Source: Trematomus loennbergii (Eukaryota; Chordata; Actinopteri; Perciformes; Nototheniidae). Taken from it: a stretch of DNA of 64,000 bases. The translations under genes and the position numbers were made by a program. This document shows positions 11,115-22,664 of the stretch, piece by piece. The stretch spans positions 434,001 through 498,000 of the forward strand of contig JAAOOA010000175.1 in NCBI GenBank assembly GCA_012861695.1, given 5' to 3'. The notes under the pieces are model-generated. The model saw only the letters and a program-made list of their open reading frames with translations, had not been told where the DNA came from and did no database searches. The first letter of the stretch is position 1. Every line of letters starts with the position of its first letter.

Positions 11115-11870
11115 CCTATATAGTTAGCTTCTACATGCATTGTCTCTTAGATTAGAGGTCTAAATAAGTAACAGTTTTTCTGTGAGATTTGAGGCTTCTA
11201 CACAATATTGTGCTGTTACTATTTTGTACTTGTTTGCCTTGATGATAACTCTCATTCTCTATCCACTACTAAGGCATCCATTTACATGAGGCACATCCGC
11301 CCCTTATGCTCTGTCAGAGTTGAGTTAACAGCCAATAATAAGCAACCCTGTCTTGGCCAAATCCCAGAAAACACAACCCTCTCTCTTTTCCTCCATACCC
11401 AAATCTCTAAAAACGGGGCTGCAACGGATCTGATACAGACTGATACAGATTTGAACATTTCTCTGACGTCAAGACGGAGGAGCTCCGCCTATATGACCAA
11501 CTCTCCACCTATCAGGGGAATGAGAGGTTGCCGTGGCATGGTAACAGCATGGTAACATGGCGTTCGTAACTCGGCCCCCTCCTTTGCAGGGGGGCGTGGT
11601 CAGCTGCAGCGCATGCAAAGACGGGTGGAGGAGAGCAAAATAGAGCGAAATGAGGCATGGCTAAAATGCATGATCTGTTTGGTATTTTGAAAAAGAAAAC
11701 ATATAAATATGTGTGCCCTGTGGGTTTCTCCCTTTAAGTATCTAAATACAGTGTTTTATAAGGGTGAAGGGTTGAGTGTCTTATTGTAACATCACCCTCA
11801 GGCTTTGCCATGGGGGGGGTTTCAAAATGCAGCAGAAAGTATCATCACAATTTCCACAAGGAAACCTCGT
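11115..11870 (+). repeat. Local duplication, copy 2
   Basis: Second copy of the unit described at 8735. It lacks the piggyBac element (GTTTTATAAGGG in place of the TTAA junction). Instead it is interrupted at about 11366-11700 by a fragment of the TTAA/THAP element family found at 30958 and 57001. Confidence 0.65.
11366..11700 (+). mobile_element. Fragment of the TTAA/THAP (Kolobok-like) family
   Basis: Matches 31045-31840: AGAAAACACAACCCTCTCTC, CCAAATCTCTAAAAACGGGG, GGGGGCGTGGTCAGCTGCAG and GCATGATCTGTTTGGTATTT occur in the same order. Both ends of the element are missing and no finger codons remain. Confidence 0.65.
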
Positions 11871-12054
11871 ATCACCACAGTAGCTGTGTTGCCCATACGT
11901 TAAATATCCCATCCCTTCCTATAATTTACACTACGTCTTACATCTGTTATCAATATTTTCTTGCTCCCAGGGTCATTTATTACCTTCTCCTGGGGAACAG
12001 TAATAAGGCAGATATGATATTAAAGATGGGTGTTTTATCAGTGGAGTACACAGT

Positions 12055-12057
<3 letters not shown>

Positions 12058-12092
<35 letters not shown>

Positions 12093-12145
12093 CTTCAGGC
12101 TTTTCATATATATATAGTGCTTCAGGCTTTTCAATATATAATGCT
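12058..12145. repeat. AT microsatellite with duplicated 35-bp unit
   Basis: An (AT)n run of about 30 bp is followed by two copies of AGTGCTTCAGGCTTTTCA, each preceded by an AT run. Confidence 0.8.
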
Positions 12146-12241
12146 CAACTTTTCACAGTACGGAAGCAGAAAATGAATGCTGCTGATTCAGAGAGATGAT
12201 ATTTGTGTGTGCGATTATTTGGCATCTGCACATTGAGATAC

Positions 12242-12257
12242 AGTGTGCGTGTGTGTG

Positions 12258-12301
<44 letters not shown>

Positions 12302-12347
12302 TGTGTGTGTGTGGTGTGTGTTGTGTGTGTGTGTGTGTGTGTGTGTC
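12242..12347. repeat. (GT)n microsatellite
   Basis: About 100 bp of GT dinucleotides with a few interruptions. Open frames here translate to Cys-Val or Thr-His runs and are artefacts. Confidence 0.95.
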
Positions 12348-12770
12348 GGCCAATCAAGTTTTAGCTCTTTACAATGCTGAGCTCCACCTGAGTAATGATT
12401 TTCTTAAGGCAAGTTTTAAGCCACAGGTTTTCAACACATTATCCACAGTAGGCACAAATACACACAATGCCTTTACAAGTCAGCAGCTGAATGACTATAA
12501 ATCAGCTTTTTCCTATGCTAAGCATTACAAAATCTGCTTATCTCATTATACCTCAATAAAAAAGCAACAGGACAAAAAACAATAAAAGCAGTGTCGGTGG
12601 TATTGTTAATAAACCACCATTACATCTCAGTGATTTATAATGTGGCTTAATTATTGTGTTAGCATTAAATGTGACTTTGAAAAATGACATGGTGGGCATT
12701 TCCTGAATTCATCAGGCTTGAAATTGTCCGTGATGGTGTGAGCCAAAAAACAGACAAATTAAGTAAATGA

Positions 12771-13552
12771 AGGATATATGAACAAACCCTTCTGTAAAAG
12801 CCTTCAGAATATTGATAGGAATATAACTGGAAGGTTTGGTGTATGTAAGTGCTACTGAAATGGACATTTCTGACTCGGAATATGAGAAAAAACTCATTTT
12901 GAGAAAACAACCTTTAGAGATTGCTCTGCATCCTGTTCTTTGGATGACAGCTTGCGCATCGACGCACTCCGTGAAGGTATTTCATGTTCGGGTCATTTGT
13001 TTTTTGTATAACCTTGCTTCGTGCAAGTGACAATTGTTGTCGGCTTCTCTGTGAACGTTTTTTTCGCTGTTCTTTTGCCATTTGAGATTTTAATTTCCAG
13101 CGGAAAGCTAACCAGGAAGTGTTTTAGCACACCACGTGACGCATCTGAACGAATCACGTTGTCAGAAATTGACACCAGCCAATGAGATTTAGTTTCTTGG
13201 TTTAAGACCCCTTTGTACTTTCACGATTGGTTGCTGATACAAAGGAAATGACCATATTTGGATCCGATGAGATTGTGCAGGAGAGACGGAGCTTTCCAAC
13301 GATATCTCTGATGACATGGTGCAAACAGCGGTCACGGTACCTTAATGTTACGTTAGAATGCTAACTTTTGGTGAATTTAGGTGACATCTACAGACGCAAA
13401 TAGACAAACTATTGTAAAATAAACACCTAAATGCTTTTGTACGTTTTCCTTCCAAAAGCCTGAAAGAAAACATGTTATGGAATCAAAATAGCACAAAATC
13501 TCAAAATGTACCAGTGCATGAAAAACGATATTTTTGCCTGCCGTGTTGCGCC
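12771..13552 (+). mobile_element. Diverged TTAA element, copy 1
   Basis: About 780 bp nearly collinear with 35380-36174. Shared blocks include GAACAAACCCTTCTGTAAAA, GCTTGCGCATCGACGCACTC and CACGTGACGCATCTGAACGA. Both copies end at TTAA (here 13553-13556) after GCCTGCCGTGT-(C/G)CGCC. The left end is not visible. No transposase is encoded. Class is unknown, but a TTAA target is likely. Confidence 0.65.
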
Positions 13553-13824
13553 TTAAGGGATTCTGTTGAATTTACCAGGGCACTCAAAATGTAATGAGTG
13601 TAAATGAGTAAAAATGTAATGAGTGTAAACTAAGTTAATATTAACCTGTTAAGCCCTGAGCCTGTTTTTCAGGTCTCAGGCTCGAAAATGACATTCCCAG
13701 AACAAATGACCATATCTTCACTTCTAAAAGGGGTAAATTAATAATCTTTTTTCTCAAAGCAAGGTTACATCTGTGAGTTGGATGTAGAAGTGTCAGTATA
13801 TCAATATAGATGTTTTTATTTTAA

Positions 13825-16800
13825 CCTCCTAAGACCCAAGCTGTTTTTTTATATGCATTTTTTATTTCTCTTTGCTATTTGGGCTTATTGGAACCTGATA
13901 AGTATAAAAACTAAGTATCATCTTTTGACATGATGTACTTTTAGAGATAAATGATGTCCACATATGTGGACACTCGTTCTGAATTTCCATAAAACACATT
14001 AAAGTCACCTTTTTGTAATAGAGTGAAAAACTCTTTTATTTCCACCTTGAACACAGCAGTTTTTTCCTGGCTGCTTTTGCATGTATTAATAACTTATACA
14101 CACATAATTGTGCATGTTTTGCAACATGTTTTGAACATCTGAGAGTAAAAACAACATGAAAACACTGCATTTTTGCTCCTTTTGGACTGTCACAACTACA
14201 GTACGGCTCATATGCCTGTAACAAAATATAAAACATTCAAAGCATTGTCACTGTTGCATCTAATAATACCACATAGGCTACTATTGTATGTGTTTTGAAC
14301 ATCATTGTGAAAAAACAAAGAAAATGAAAAAAACTAAAAAAATTTGCCCCTTTGGACAGTCACAGTTACAGTATGGCTTATGTGAAATTTTGCATTGGTC
14401 ATGTAAAAAAAAAAGGAATGCCCTTTTCTTTAGGAACATGTACACACCTATGTGTGAAAGGCTGTAACAGTTGCGATCGCCTTGCAAGCACAAGAACACT
14501 TTGCAGGTCACACAACGCACTCGGGTTCTTCCAGTGCAGCCTGCTACCCTGCAGCGCGCCGCGTTCTTCAGGCTGATCATCTCTGGGAGATGGGCATTCG
14601 CCCTCCTGCGGACCGAGACATGGGGCACTGCCGTCACAGGACGTTTCTTCCCTTGATTTGAGTTGTCTTCTTCCTCTGACTGTTCAGAGAGGTCTGCATC
14701 GCTTCCTTGACCGTGATGCTGGGCCAAGAGGGTCGTAGCCATTTCCGTACGGAACTCAAGGAACTGCATGATGCTCTTCTTTGGTGCAGCACATATTGCG
14801 AGGTCTTTGCGGTAGAGTAGCCAGCTGTTGGCTAAAGCCAGATCCGTGACGTGCATTAGCGTCCGCATCGTCCACTTCTTAGTACGGGCGCTCATGCGAT
14901 AGTAGCTAATCATTCTATCGATCAAATCAACTCCACCCATCTTGAGGTTGTAGTCACGGACAATTCTTGGTCACAAGACAGTCACATATTGTTTCAATTT
15001 CTTGTCCCAGCGCTGGCAGGTGTCTTCAGGCTCTGTGCCATGAACAACAGACATCATCAATACTGGTTTGTTGTCGTACCACTTCACTACACACAACTTT
15101 CCATCTTCAGTGGAAAGTTCTGATGAGGTACCTCTTCCTGTGTTTTTCATGGTTTTGTCAGAGGGTAGCTTCTCCTTCGCGCCAGCGAGTCGGTTCTTCA
15201 TTATTGTACCAGTAATGTACATCTCCTTCTTCATCATTTGTTCCACACCTCGGATGCTTGTGAAGAACCGGTCACAATACACTTTCGTGCCACGATGCAG
15301 AGTTTGACACAGACGAGCCAAGACTAAGCCTCCCAACCCCAGGCCCACCTCTTCTTCTTCGACCTGCTCAAGCAGTGCACCTTTACCTTGATACAGATCA
15401 AAGTCCAGCACAATGCCATCTGCTGTAGCACAAACGAAGTTCTTGATGCCAACTGGGTTTGGCTTCATTGGCAGATATTGTCTGCATGACAGGCTCCTGT
15501 GAAAGGAATCATCTGCTCATCAATAGATGCGCATTCAGGTCGATTCTGAGACTTGCAGCCTTGCAGAATCCGATCCAGAAAAGGCCTCACCTTCCAGAAT
15601 TTGTCCCTCTTCCTCAGATCTTCTGGCACATTATCATCAATTAGCACTTTTATTGATCCCCTCAGTCTGAAGAATCTGTCGCGCGTGAATCTGTCAGTGA
15701 TGGCAGTGATTCTCAAGGCTTTGGACCAGTACATCCTGATTGTTGGGTATCGGATGCAGGACATCAAAATACAGGCACCAAAAAGTGGTAAACCTCATCT
15801 ACAGAGGTGTTGAGTGGGTCCCCACTCCTAGACAGTGACATAGCATTAGAGCAATCTGAAATCATTTTCATCAAATCTCTATCTATATACTGTTCAAAAT
15901 AGTTTAGTGGGGTCCAGCCATTTCTGTCAAGCTCAGTTTCGTCCTCATGCTCAAACTGGGCAAGGTCTGGCGTCAATGGAGTAGCCCTCCAGCGCAACCC
16001 ACGTCCTGCACAACCAGAATCAGAATAAAAATAGTACTTATTGCAAAGTAAGTTACATATTTTTACCCATGCAAGCAATTCACTGAGGTGTATTGGTGCA
16101 TAACGTAGTTGAATCTGAGTGGACGTTTATATGAAATTTGAAGATTTACCCTCAAGGCATGCTAAAATAATAACAATTACCTTTATTGGGCTGTCCCTGA
16201 GTGCTTGGTCCTGGTGTTGGCTCTTCCGAGTCATCATCTGAGCGATCAGCCTCGATCTGCTGAGTTTGACGGCGCCGTCTGGGAGTGCGGGATGAACCTG
16301 TATCTGTCCCTGTCCCTGTCAACAAGTGTTGTAAATAAGCATTTTGCTTCCTATCCTTCACCTAGCCTTGAGGCCCTGCCTAAAATAAACAAATATCCAC
16401 TGGGTCTTGGCTAACCATTATTTGCACCACGGAGACGTTTACGTCCTCTGCTGTGCTCAGTGGGCTGAGGAATGGGGTCCTCATCATCACTACTGTCATC
16501 CTCATCCTCACTGCTGCTTTGCTCCTGTGGTGGGGGTTGATAATTGGCATCCAGGATGGGATCATCGTTGTCAGACAAGTCTTCCAAATCTGAGTTGTCT
16601 CCATCAATTAACCCAAGTAGCTCCAATGCTCTTTGCACAGAAAAACGCTCTGGAAATAAAAACATGAAAAAATCAAATACAAACCAATGTCATTTATGTA
16701 TTTCTTTGTTATTTATTTCACTGGGACAATGTACAGCTTTTCAACTTCACCAGAGTTAGCTATAAACAACTCTAGCTATTAGCAAGGCACATTTGTACTA

Positions 16801-17350
16801 GCATATAACATTTTCAACCCAACTAATTGATATATGTATGTATGTATTTAGTTAATTAATTGTTATTTATTTCATTGGGACAATGTACAGCTTTTTAGCT
16901 GCACCAGAGTTAGCTATAAGCTATTTTACTTGTGCACATTTTTACTAACATATTAGCATTTTCGACCAACCTAAGTCCCTATGTACACATACGTGTACAT
17001 CATGTTTAGCGGCATACCAAATTGTTATTTTTACACATTTTTTGTCAAATTTGCATGTCATGACAAACGTACAATGCTTTGATAAATATCTAAATCAGAA
17101 AAGCCTTGAAATATGATAGGACTTCTTACCTTGTCGAGGTTTGTATTTGGAGCTGCCACTTGAATTATCCCTTGTGTTTGCCGCCATTTTGAATTTTTAC
17201 CGTAGTGTGTTGTACTCTTCTGACACCACCAGATGGCAGTGTAAGTGCCCACATACATGGCCATGAGGCCCCCAGTTCAGCAGAATTAACGACTGTGGTC
17301 ATATGACCAAAAATGTGATGTCCACGCATGTGTACGCCAGGCCCTAGGAG
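13825..17350 (-). mobile_element. Coding piggyBac element (inner), 3.5 kb
   Basis: Inserted at TTAA (13821-13824 and 17351-17354) inside the outer element. Ends are CCTCCTAAGACCC on the left and GGCCCTAGGAG on the right, imperfectly inverted. It carries one transposase gene on the minus strand. A 16-bp palindrome GTCCACATATGTGGAC lies about 120 bp from the left end, with a weaker version next to the right end. An intron holds a duplicated block of about 165 bp (16693-16790 and 16858-16940). Confidence 0.9.
14302..17187 (-). pseudogene. piggyBac transposase, multi-exon, broken
   Basis: This enzyme would cut and paste the element at TTAA. The start is the ATG at 17185-17187 (MAANTRDNSSGS). Splice sites fit in phase for exons 17130-17187, 16416-16649, 16181-16315 and from 16005. 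The first exons encode an acidic, serine-rich N-terminus. The catalytic DDE_Tnp_1_7 core follows, with SIDEQMIPF (Asp at 15519-15521), VYCDRFFTS (Asp at 15271-15273) and MGGVDLIDRM (Asp at 14926-14928). The C-terminus has a cysteine-rich finger (CRVAGC, CVTCKVFLC). Three lesions are visible: one base lost in an A/T run at 15780-15784, one base lost near 15485, and an in-frame TGA near 14971. The gene is therefore inactive, though all three catalytic aspartates and the splice sites survive, which suggests recent death. Confidence 0.9.
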
Positions 17351-18359
17351 TTAAAGTAAATTCAGATTGAACATAGTAAAAAAATGTAAATTATAGTGTC
17401 CGTCCAAAAAATGTGTTTTACTTATAGTGAAAACCACCCTTGAATGATGGGATAGTAGACTAAAAGCTTTAGGAATCCAAACTATAACATATAATAAGTA
17501 CCCTTATCAAGATTGATGCAAAACAAGTGAAGCTTGACCTTTTTAGAGAGATTTAGAAGAAAAAACCCACTTCTGGGGTCATTTGGGTGCATTTTCCATA
17601 TCTCTGGCCCCCCTCGTTCGATTTTGATGATTGACATCTCTTTTGAACCGTTAGAGCCAATAGAATCGAGGGAAGTTCCTAAAATCCATCTAAACATTAC
17701 CCATTGGTGAATGAGTGATGCGCAGCCAGAATGCCCCGGAACCGGAAGCTAGGATCATTGTGGCTATCATTAGCAGCTAATATGAAATCTCCATTTTTGA
17801 CATAAAAATGGGATGATGGATTATCAGGAATCATTTCAAAGTGACACAGACACATTGGATTAACCATTGGATTAACCTTCAGCAGCGTTTTTATCGTTTT
17901 AATGCCATTGAACACGACTTTTTATCAGAAGAACAGCTAAGGACGATCTCCCGTGAATGCTCCGTAAAGCTACGTGTTGTGATGTCTGTGTTTGCTTCCC
18001 CTGTCGTGAGTTCTGATCACTCAGAGATGATACTGATATTTCTGGAATCTGTGGAATCTCAGTTTGCTAATAGCTGGATTGGATGAGCAGTTACGATAAG
18101 TAATAAGGGCATTTATACCGTGAGTTCTGTGCTAACTGTGTTAGCATTTTTTCGCTCAGGCTCATTTAGACGCTTCTTGTGAGACTTGTGCTTTGTTTCG
18201 GTAAAAATGGTTCATATCTTCAGTTAGCTGAGTTTCTAACCGTTAAGTGAGTATGACACATTAATAGGTTTTTAAATATTAAGAAACCCTGAGACACAGT
18301 TTCGTGAAAAAACTACCCGCCAGACCCGGATTAGGGTCCTCTCGGGCTTAACAGGTTAA

Positions 18360-19290
18360 GGACTCAGTTGCAGTCCTTATACCCACAAAAGAACACTTGC
18401 CCTTTATTTTGTCCCCAACAATATAAAAAAATCATAATACACAGCTTAACCCCTTTAAAGTAACAAGCGTTGCTCAAAGTAAGGCCATCAGATATACATG
18501 TTCATGAAACTCAATTGAGCACATGGGAGGAGAAGGTAAGGACAGAAACAGCAGCACAATCTAAGACATGTTAATATAGAAACATAAAACAACCCAAAAT
18601 GAAATGTGTTAAAGTAATTTAAATCTGAATATATGCTCTGACAATTAAGTATATAAAGCGAAGAGAGACTTGTGGACTTCGTCCGACTTTCAACCTAAAC
18701 AGAAATTGTTGAAATCAGGCAACCCTCGCCTATTGAAGTATGCAAGATTTTCTTAATGCCAAGGTCCAAAATCTGCCTGCTATGGGGGTTCGAGGGCATG
18801 CCCCCAAAAAAAATGTTTTGGTTTCTTTGTGTTTGGGATTTAACCTGTTAAGCCCATGGATGTATAATAAGAACTGGATACAGCGTGGGAGGTGGGGCCT
18901 CATTCATTCCTATGAGAGTTGCTCATTCGCGCATGATGATAAAATGGCCCAACTTTTGAGAGAGCGAAACGTCACAGATTACCCGGCATGCCTGAGAAGT
19001 ACCCGTATGTGCGCTCATAGCGCATGCGCAACTTTAACCATGCCCCCAAAATGCTCGTTCACATCAAGCACGTCAATTTGCGTACACGTAACAGCACGGC
19101 ACGTTCATGACAGCATGGTAATGGATTGTTATTATGATAGATTTGATATTAATGAGGCGGCAGTTAGCAGCTAGCGGTTAGCTAGTAATTATGCTAATTT
19201 ACACATCAATCGTTATGTACTTTTATATTACGCTGTAACAGGATCTAGTGATATCCAAGCAACAGAGCTTCATTTAGCATGAAAGAATTA
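18360..19290. other. No recognisable gene
   Basis: A 16-bp match to the piggyBac end (TTAACCTGTTAAGCCC) occurs at 18842-18857 but no element follows. 18860-19180 is a CpG-richer stretch with an open frame on the plus strand that has no recognisable domain and looks like part of an unidentified repeat. Confidence 0.35.
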
Positions 19291-19296
19291 TTGCAC

Positions 19297-19298
19297 TG

Positions 19299-19347
<49 letters not shown>

Positions 19348-20098
19348 GTGGCGAGCCGTGAGCTTTATAAACTAGGCCCTCTGACCCCCACCAATTCCCT
19401 CGAAAAAAAAAAAAAAAAATAGTTATTACGTCACAGCGGACGTATCAAAACAACGGTCCAGGGTGCAAAACGCATCAATGACAGCGACCCTCTACCACAC
19501 AAAACAACACCTGTGAACCCAATTTGTGTTCTTTGACATTGAAAATGATATTGCATTGTGTTTGTTACTTTCGTTGCAGTTGTATTTCTTAAGTGTAATT
19601 TGGCATGCTTTTATTTTGAAGGCGAGTTCACGCTGTTGACAGGAAGTTGTTGTTGCTATGGAAACAAGAACAGTTTCACAGCGGGCGGAACTTGTCATAA
19701 AGTCCGCGATAATAAAACCCACCCATTTAGAGGGAAGATATGATTGGTCAATTGTACTGTCATTTGACATTACTCTCTCGTTCAGTTACTATAGCGGGCC
19801 CTCTGTGAATCGCAGAGAGGGCCAGACGAGCTTCTTTCATGTAACCCTTCACATTCAACAGAGACTGAACAGGCAGATTCGAAGGATTTATTTCTTTGGA
19901 AATGTTATTTTAAATACAATTAAATCAAGTTTTTTTTCGGTAAAACTAATGAAAAATATAACAAAAATAATATTTAAAAAAAATATATATTATTTTTTAG
20001 AATATCTTAGGCCCTCACAGAAGGCCTATAGGGCCCTGACGGCTCGCCACTGATATACATATATATACATATACATATATATATATGTATATATATGA
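19297..20098. repeat. AT/TATACA microsatellite split by a hAT MITE
   Basis: An AT-rich microsatellite runs from 19297 to 19345 and resumes from 20053 to 20098. The interruption is the hAT element at 19346-20052. Confidence 0.85.
19346..20052. mobile_element. Complete non-autonomous hAT element, 707 bp
   Basis: Terminal inverted repeats CAGTGGCGAGCCGT and ACGGCTCGCCACTG agree over 14 bp, and over 16 of 17 if extended. An 8-bp target duplication, ATATACAT, is present on both sides (19338-19345 and 20053-20060). The interior has no transposase. It contains a second inverted pair GGCCCTCTG / CAGAGAGGGCC near 19797-19822 and an X-box-like GTTGCTATGGAAAC near 19652. An A-run at 19405 may be a replication artefact. 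Confidence 0.92.
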
Positions 20099-20156
20099 AA
20101 TGATTACTGATAATCCATCATCATATTTATGGCAATATTCGTATTTTTCATAAAGA

Positions 20157-21110
20157 GCTCATGTGTCAAACTCAAGGCCCGGGGGCCAAATCAGGCCCTT
20201 GGTGGATTTCATTTCGGCCCGCAGGATAATTTTGAATTACTATTAGATCTGGCCCGCCGGTATATTGCACGCACACTTTCACTCAATCCTGAGGATTTCC
20301 TCAGCTCAGAGCCTGAGCCCAAACATTGATGACTTGCACCCAAGACGAGATGCCAAGTATCTGGCTTGAACTAGCATCACAGAGCAGCACACTGAGTTTC
20401 AATGGATATTTCCTTCTGCACTTTTTCTCTCACGACAACAGGGCATGTTTTGTTTTTTCTTTGAGGGAAATCGTTTTTTTGAAGCTGTTAAGCTGTGGAA
20501 AAATGTAATCATAAGAAATGACTCTGGAAAAGCTGCAGATAGATCCATAAGAAATGAATGCAACTGATTATTTAATGTTTAATGTTGTTTTTATAGGCAA
20601 TAATTTAAGCTTTGTTAGTTCCAGGTTTAATATGTGCAATAAGTTCATTTCAATACGTTTTTTTTTCTTTCTGTTTTGCATGTCAAAAACACTGACATGC
20701 AATATTACTGTTTTTGAAATAGTCTTTGTGTTGCAATTTGAAAAAATACAGGAAGAATGACAGAAAAGTTTGCACCAATCTGGTGCACTTTAAGGCCAAC
20801 AGTATATGGCCAGATTAAGATGATACACCATCTTGTGCTGTAATCTATTTCATCATAAACAAATTTGGCATGACTGATAGCCATACCCCAGCATAAAGCA
20901 CTAAGTCATCTTTGCCCTCCCCATATTTTCTTTTCTTGTATAGGAAATTATGTATATTTTGGATCCTTTACAAATGAGACTTGAGAAACGGTCCTGTAAT
21001 AATGCAGCCTGTCTATGTAAATGTAGCTTTTTTAAATGTGTTGTTCTTACTTCTGTGTCATTTAGAGTTTCTATACAAATAAAGTTGTTTTTCTTAAAGG
21101 TCCTTTTTAT
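20157..21110 (+). mobile_element. hAT (Charlie-like) remnant
   Basis: The start TGTGTCAAACTCAAGGCCCG, followed by GGGCCAAATCAGGCCC, resembles the ends of Charlie-type hAT elements. No opposite end or transposase frame was identified, so the right limit is approximate. The block 20520-20640 recurs at 28330-28441. Confidence 0.4.
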
Positions 21111-21119
21111 TATTCCAAA

Positions 21120-21950
21120 ATAACAGAAAAACTGAAAAATAAATCAGTTTTTCTCAGTGATGAAATAGTTTGAAATACGGAGGAATGTATTTGTTAACTT
21201 GCAGACAGCCCAGTATAAATTCCCTCTATATCTCTAGAGAGGAAATTCATTTAATATTTCACAAAGAGAATCTTGTATTGCACCCAGAAACTATGTGAAA
21301 CAAACAGTACGCTTTATCAATTTACATCAGATACTTACTGATTAAATTGGAAAAGAAACTCCCGACTACCCTGCACAACCTCTCAAAGTGTATATTTCTA
21401 CTGTCTAACTTCGGCGTCTTTAAAGTGTTACCGTATAGAGGTTGTTTTTCTGAAATCAATAGCACTCTATAATGAGGCGGAGAGGTTTGACAGCGAGGCG
21501 CAAATGCTGTTCGGCAATAGACACCATGAATGAAAAGCCTGCCACTGAAGACGTGTGCTTTCAGCTGATTTTCTATATTACCGAGGCAATTTCTGCATTT
21601 GGCACTCCAAAGCAGAGTGTGCAATGAAAAGTTAAAAGCTATCTCCTATTCATGGAAAAGAACTCCCAGAAGGTATTTCTAACACTTGAATAAGTGGGTT
21701 TATCTGCGATTGAAATCCATTCAAATCAGCCACATCTAAAACCTCTATTTAGACATGGTGAACCCTAAGAGAGAAAGCTAACAGAAAGAGTAATACATGA
21801 AATTGAACGCAAATAAGTGAAGTTACCTAGAGTTTGAAGAGTAACATGACTTAGGTGCTTAACTTGATGAGGATATATAACTTTCCTTAGCCTGCCCAAA
21901 CTCGTACAATCCCCATGCCTTACAGCATAATGAAAAACAGTGAAACTAAT
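21120..21950. other. No recognisable gene
   Basis: AT-rich; short frames on both strands have no domain signal. I see nothing specific. Confidence 0.45.
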
Positions 21951-21954
21951 GTAT

Positions 21955-22150
21955 TTAACTACAACGTCTGAGGGCTTCTTAACATTTAACAAACTATGAA
22001 TGTGTCATACCCACTTAACGGGAAGAAACTCAGCTACCTGACGACATGAACATTTTTAACGAAACAAAACACAAGTCTAACGCCGAGCCTCTGAATTAGC
22101 ACTAAGCGAAGGAGTGCTAACGCACTTAGCACATAACTCACGTTAAACGA
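21955..22150 (-). mobile_element. piggyBac-type element, 3' fragment in reverse
   Basis: Read on the minus strand it matches the right half of the elements at 9145 and 13645: GTGCTAATTCAGAGGC, ACGAAACAAAACACAAG (as complement) and CCGTTAAGTGGGTATGACAC. Neither end is preserved. Confidence 0.6.
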
Positions 22151-22344
22151 CTTAAGACAAATAAATAATATAAAGATGTAAAGCATAATTCTATTATAAA
22201 TGTGCTGCAAAATGAAAATAAATAGCAAAAGACTGTTTTTATGTCCTGCATCTGAGTGTGCAGAGGAAAATGTAAACAAGAAGCACACTGTTCAGGGTGT
22301 GCGCTGTAGATGTAAGAAGAAAAGAAGATTATATTGTTTTAAGA

Positions 22345-22456
22345 ATACACTCTTAAACCTACTGCTGCAGGTCTCCCTTGAAAAAGAGATCATTGATCTC
22401 AATGGGATTTCACCTGGATAAATAAAGGTTTTGAATTGAATTGAATTGAATTGAAA
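22345..22456 (+). mobile_element. LINE 3' tail, short copy
   Basis: CTACTGCTGCAGGTCTCCCT, a GAGATC...GATCTC hairpin, CACCTGGATAAATAAAGG and a GAATT repeat run. It matches the 3' end of the LINE at 22665-23636 and is a 5'-truncated copy. Confidence 0.75.
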
Positions 22457-22664
22457 TGTATTGCTGGTATGTTAAGATATGTTTGTGATCTTTTATAAAC
22501 CCTATGCCCAGTCCTGCACCCTGAGACCCTCAGAGGCATCACTGCTGGTCGTAAGACCTACCTGAGGAGGTCAGGGTGGCAAAATCTGTCTGCTTTTTTA
22601 GGTCAATGTTGTATTATGCAGGTCAATGTTGTATTATGCAGGTCCCTCGATTAACGAGGCTGTT

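Larger units (their letters stand above)
13645..18355 (+). mobile_element. Non-autonomous piggyBac-type element (outer)
   Basis: TTAA sites at 13641-13644 and 18356-18359 bound the inverted ends CCTGTTAAGCCC and GGGCTTAACAGG, an exact 12-bp terminal inverted repeat. Without the insert it is about 1.2 kb. It is split at 13825-17350 by a coding piggyBac element. The resumed sequence at 17351 (TTAAAGTAAATTCAG) matches the uninterrupted copies at 42902 and 45892. Confidence 0.88.

Noticed and set aside
12145..12585. Open frames rich in Thr-His or Cys-Val
   Set aside because: They are translations of the GT microsatellite.
18842..18857. Match to the piggyBac end with TTAA
   Set aside because: Only about 16 bp; no element body follows and no second end was found.
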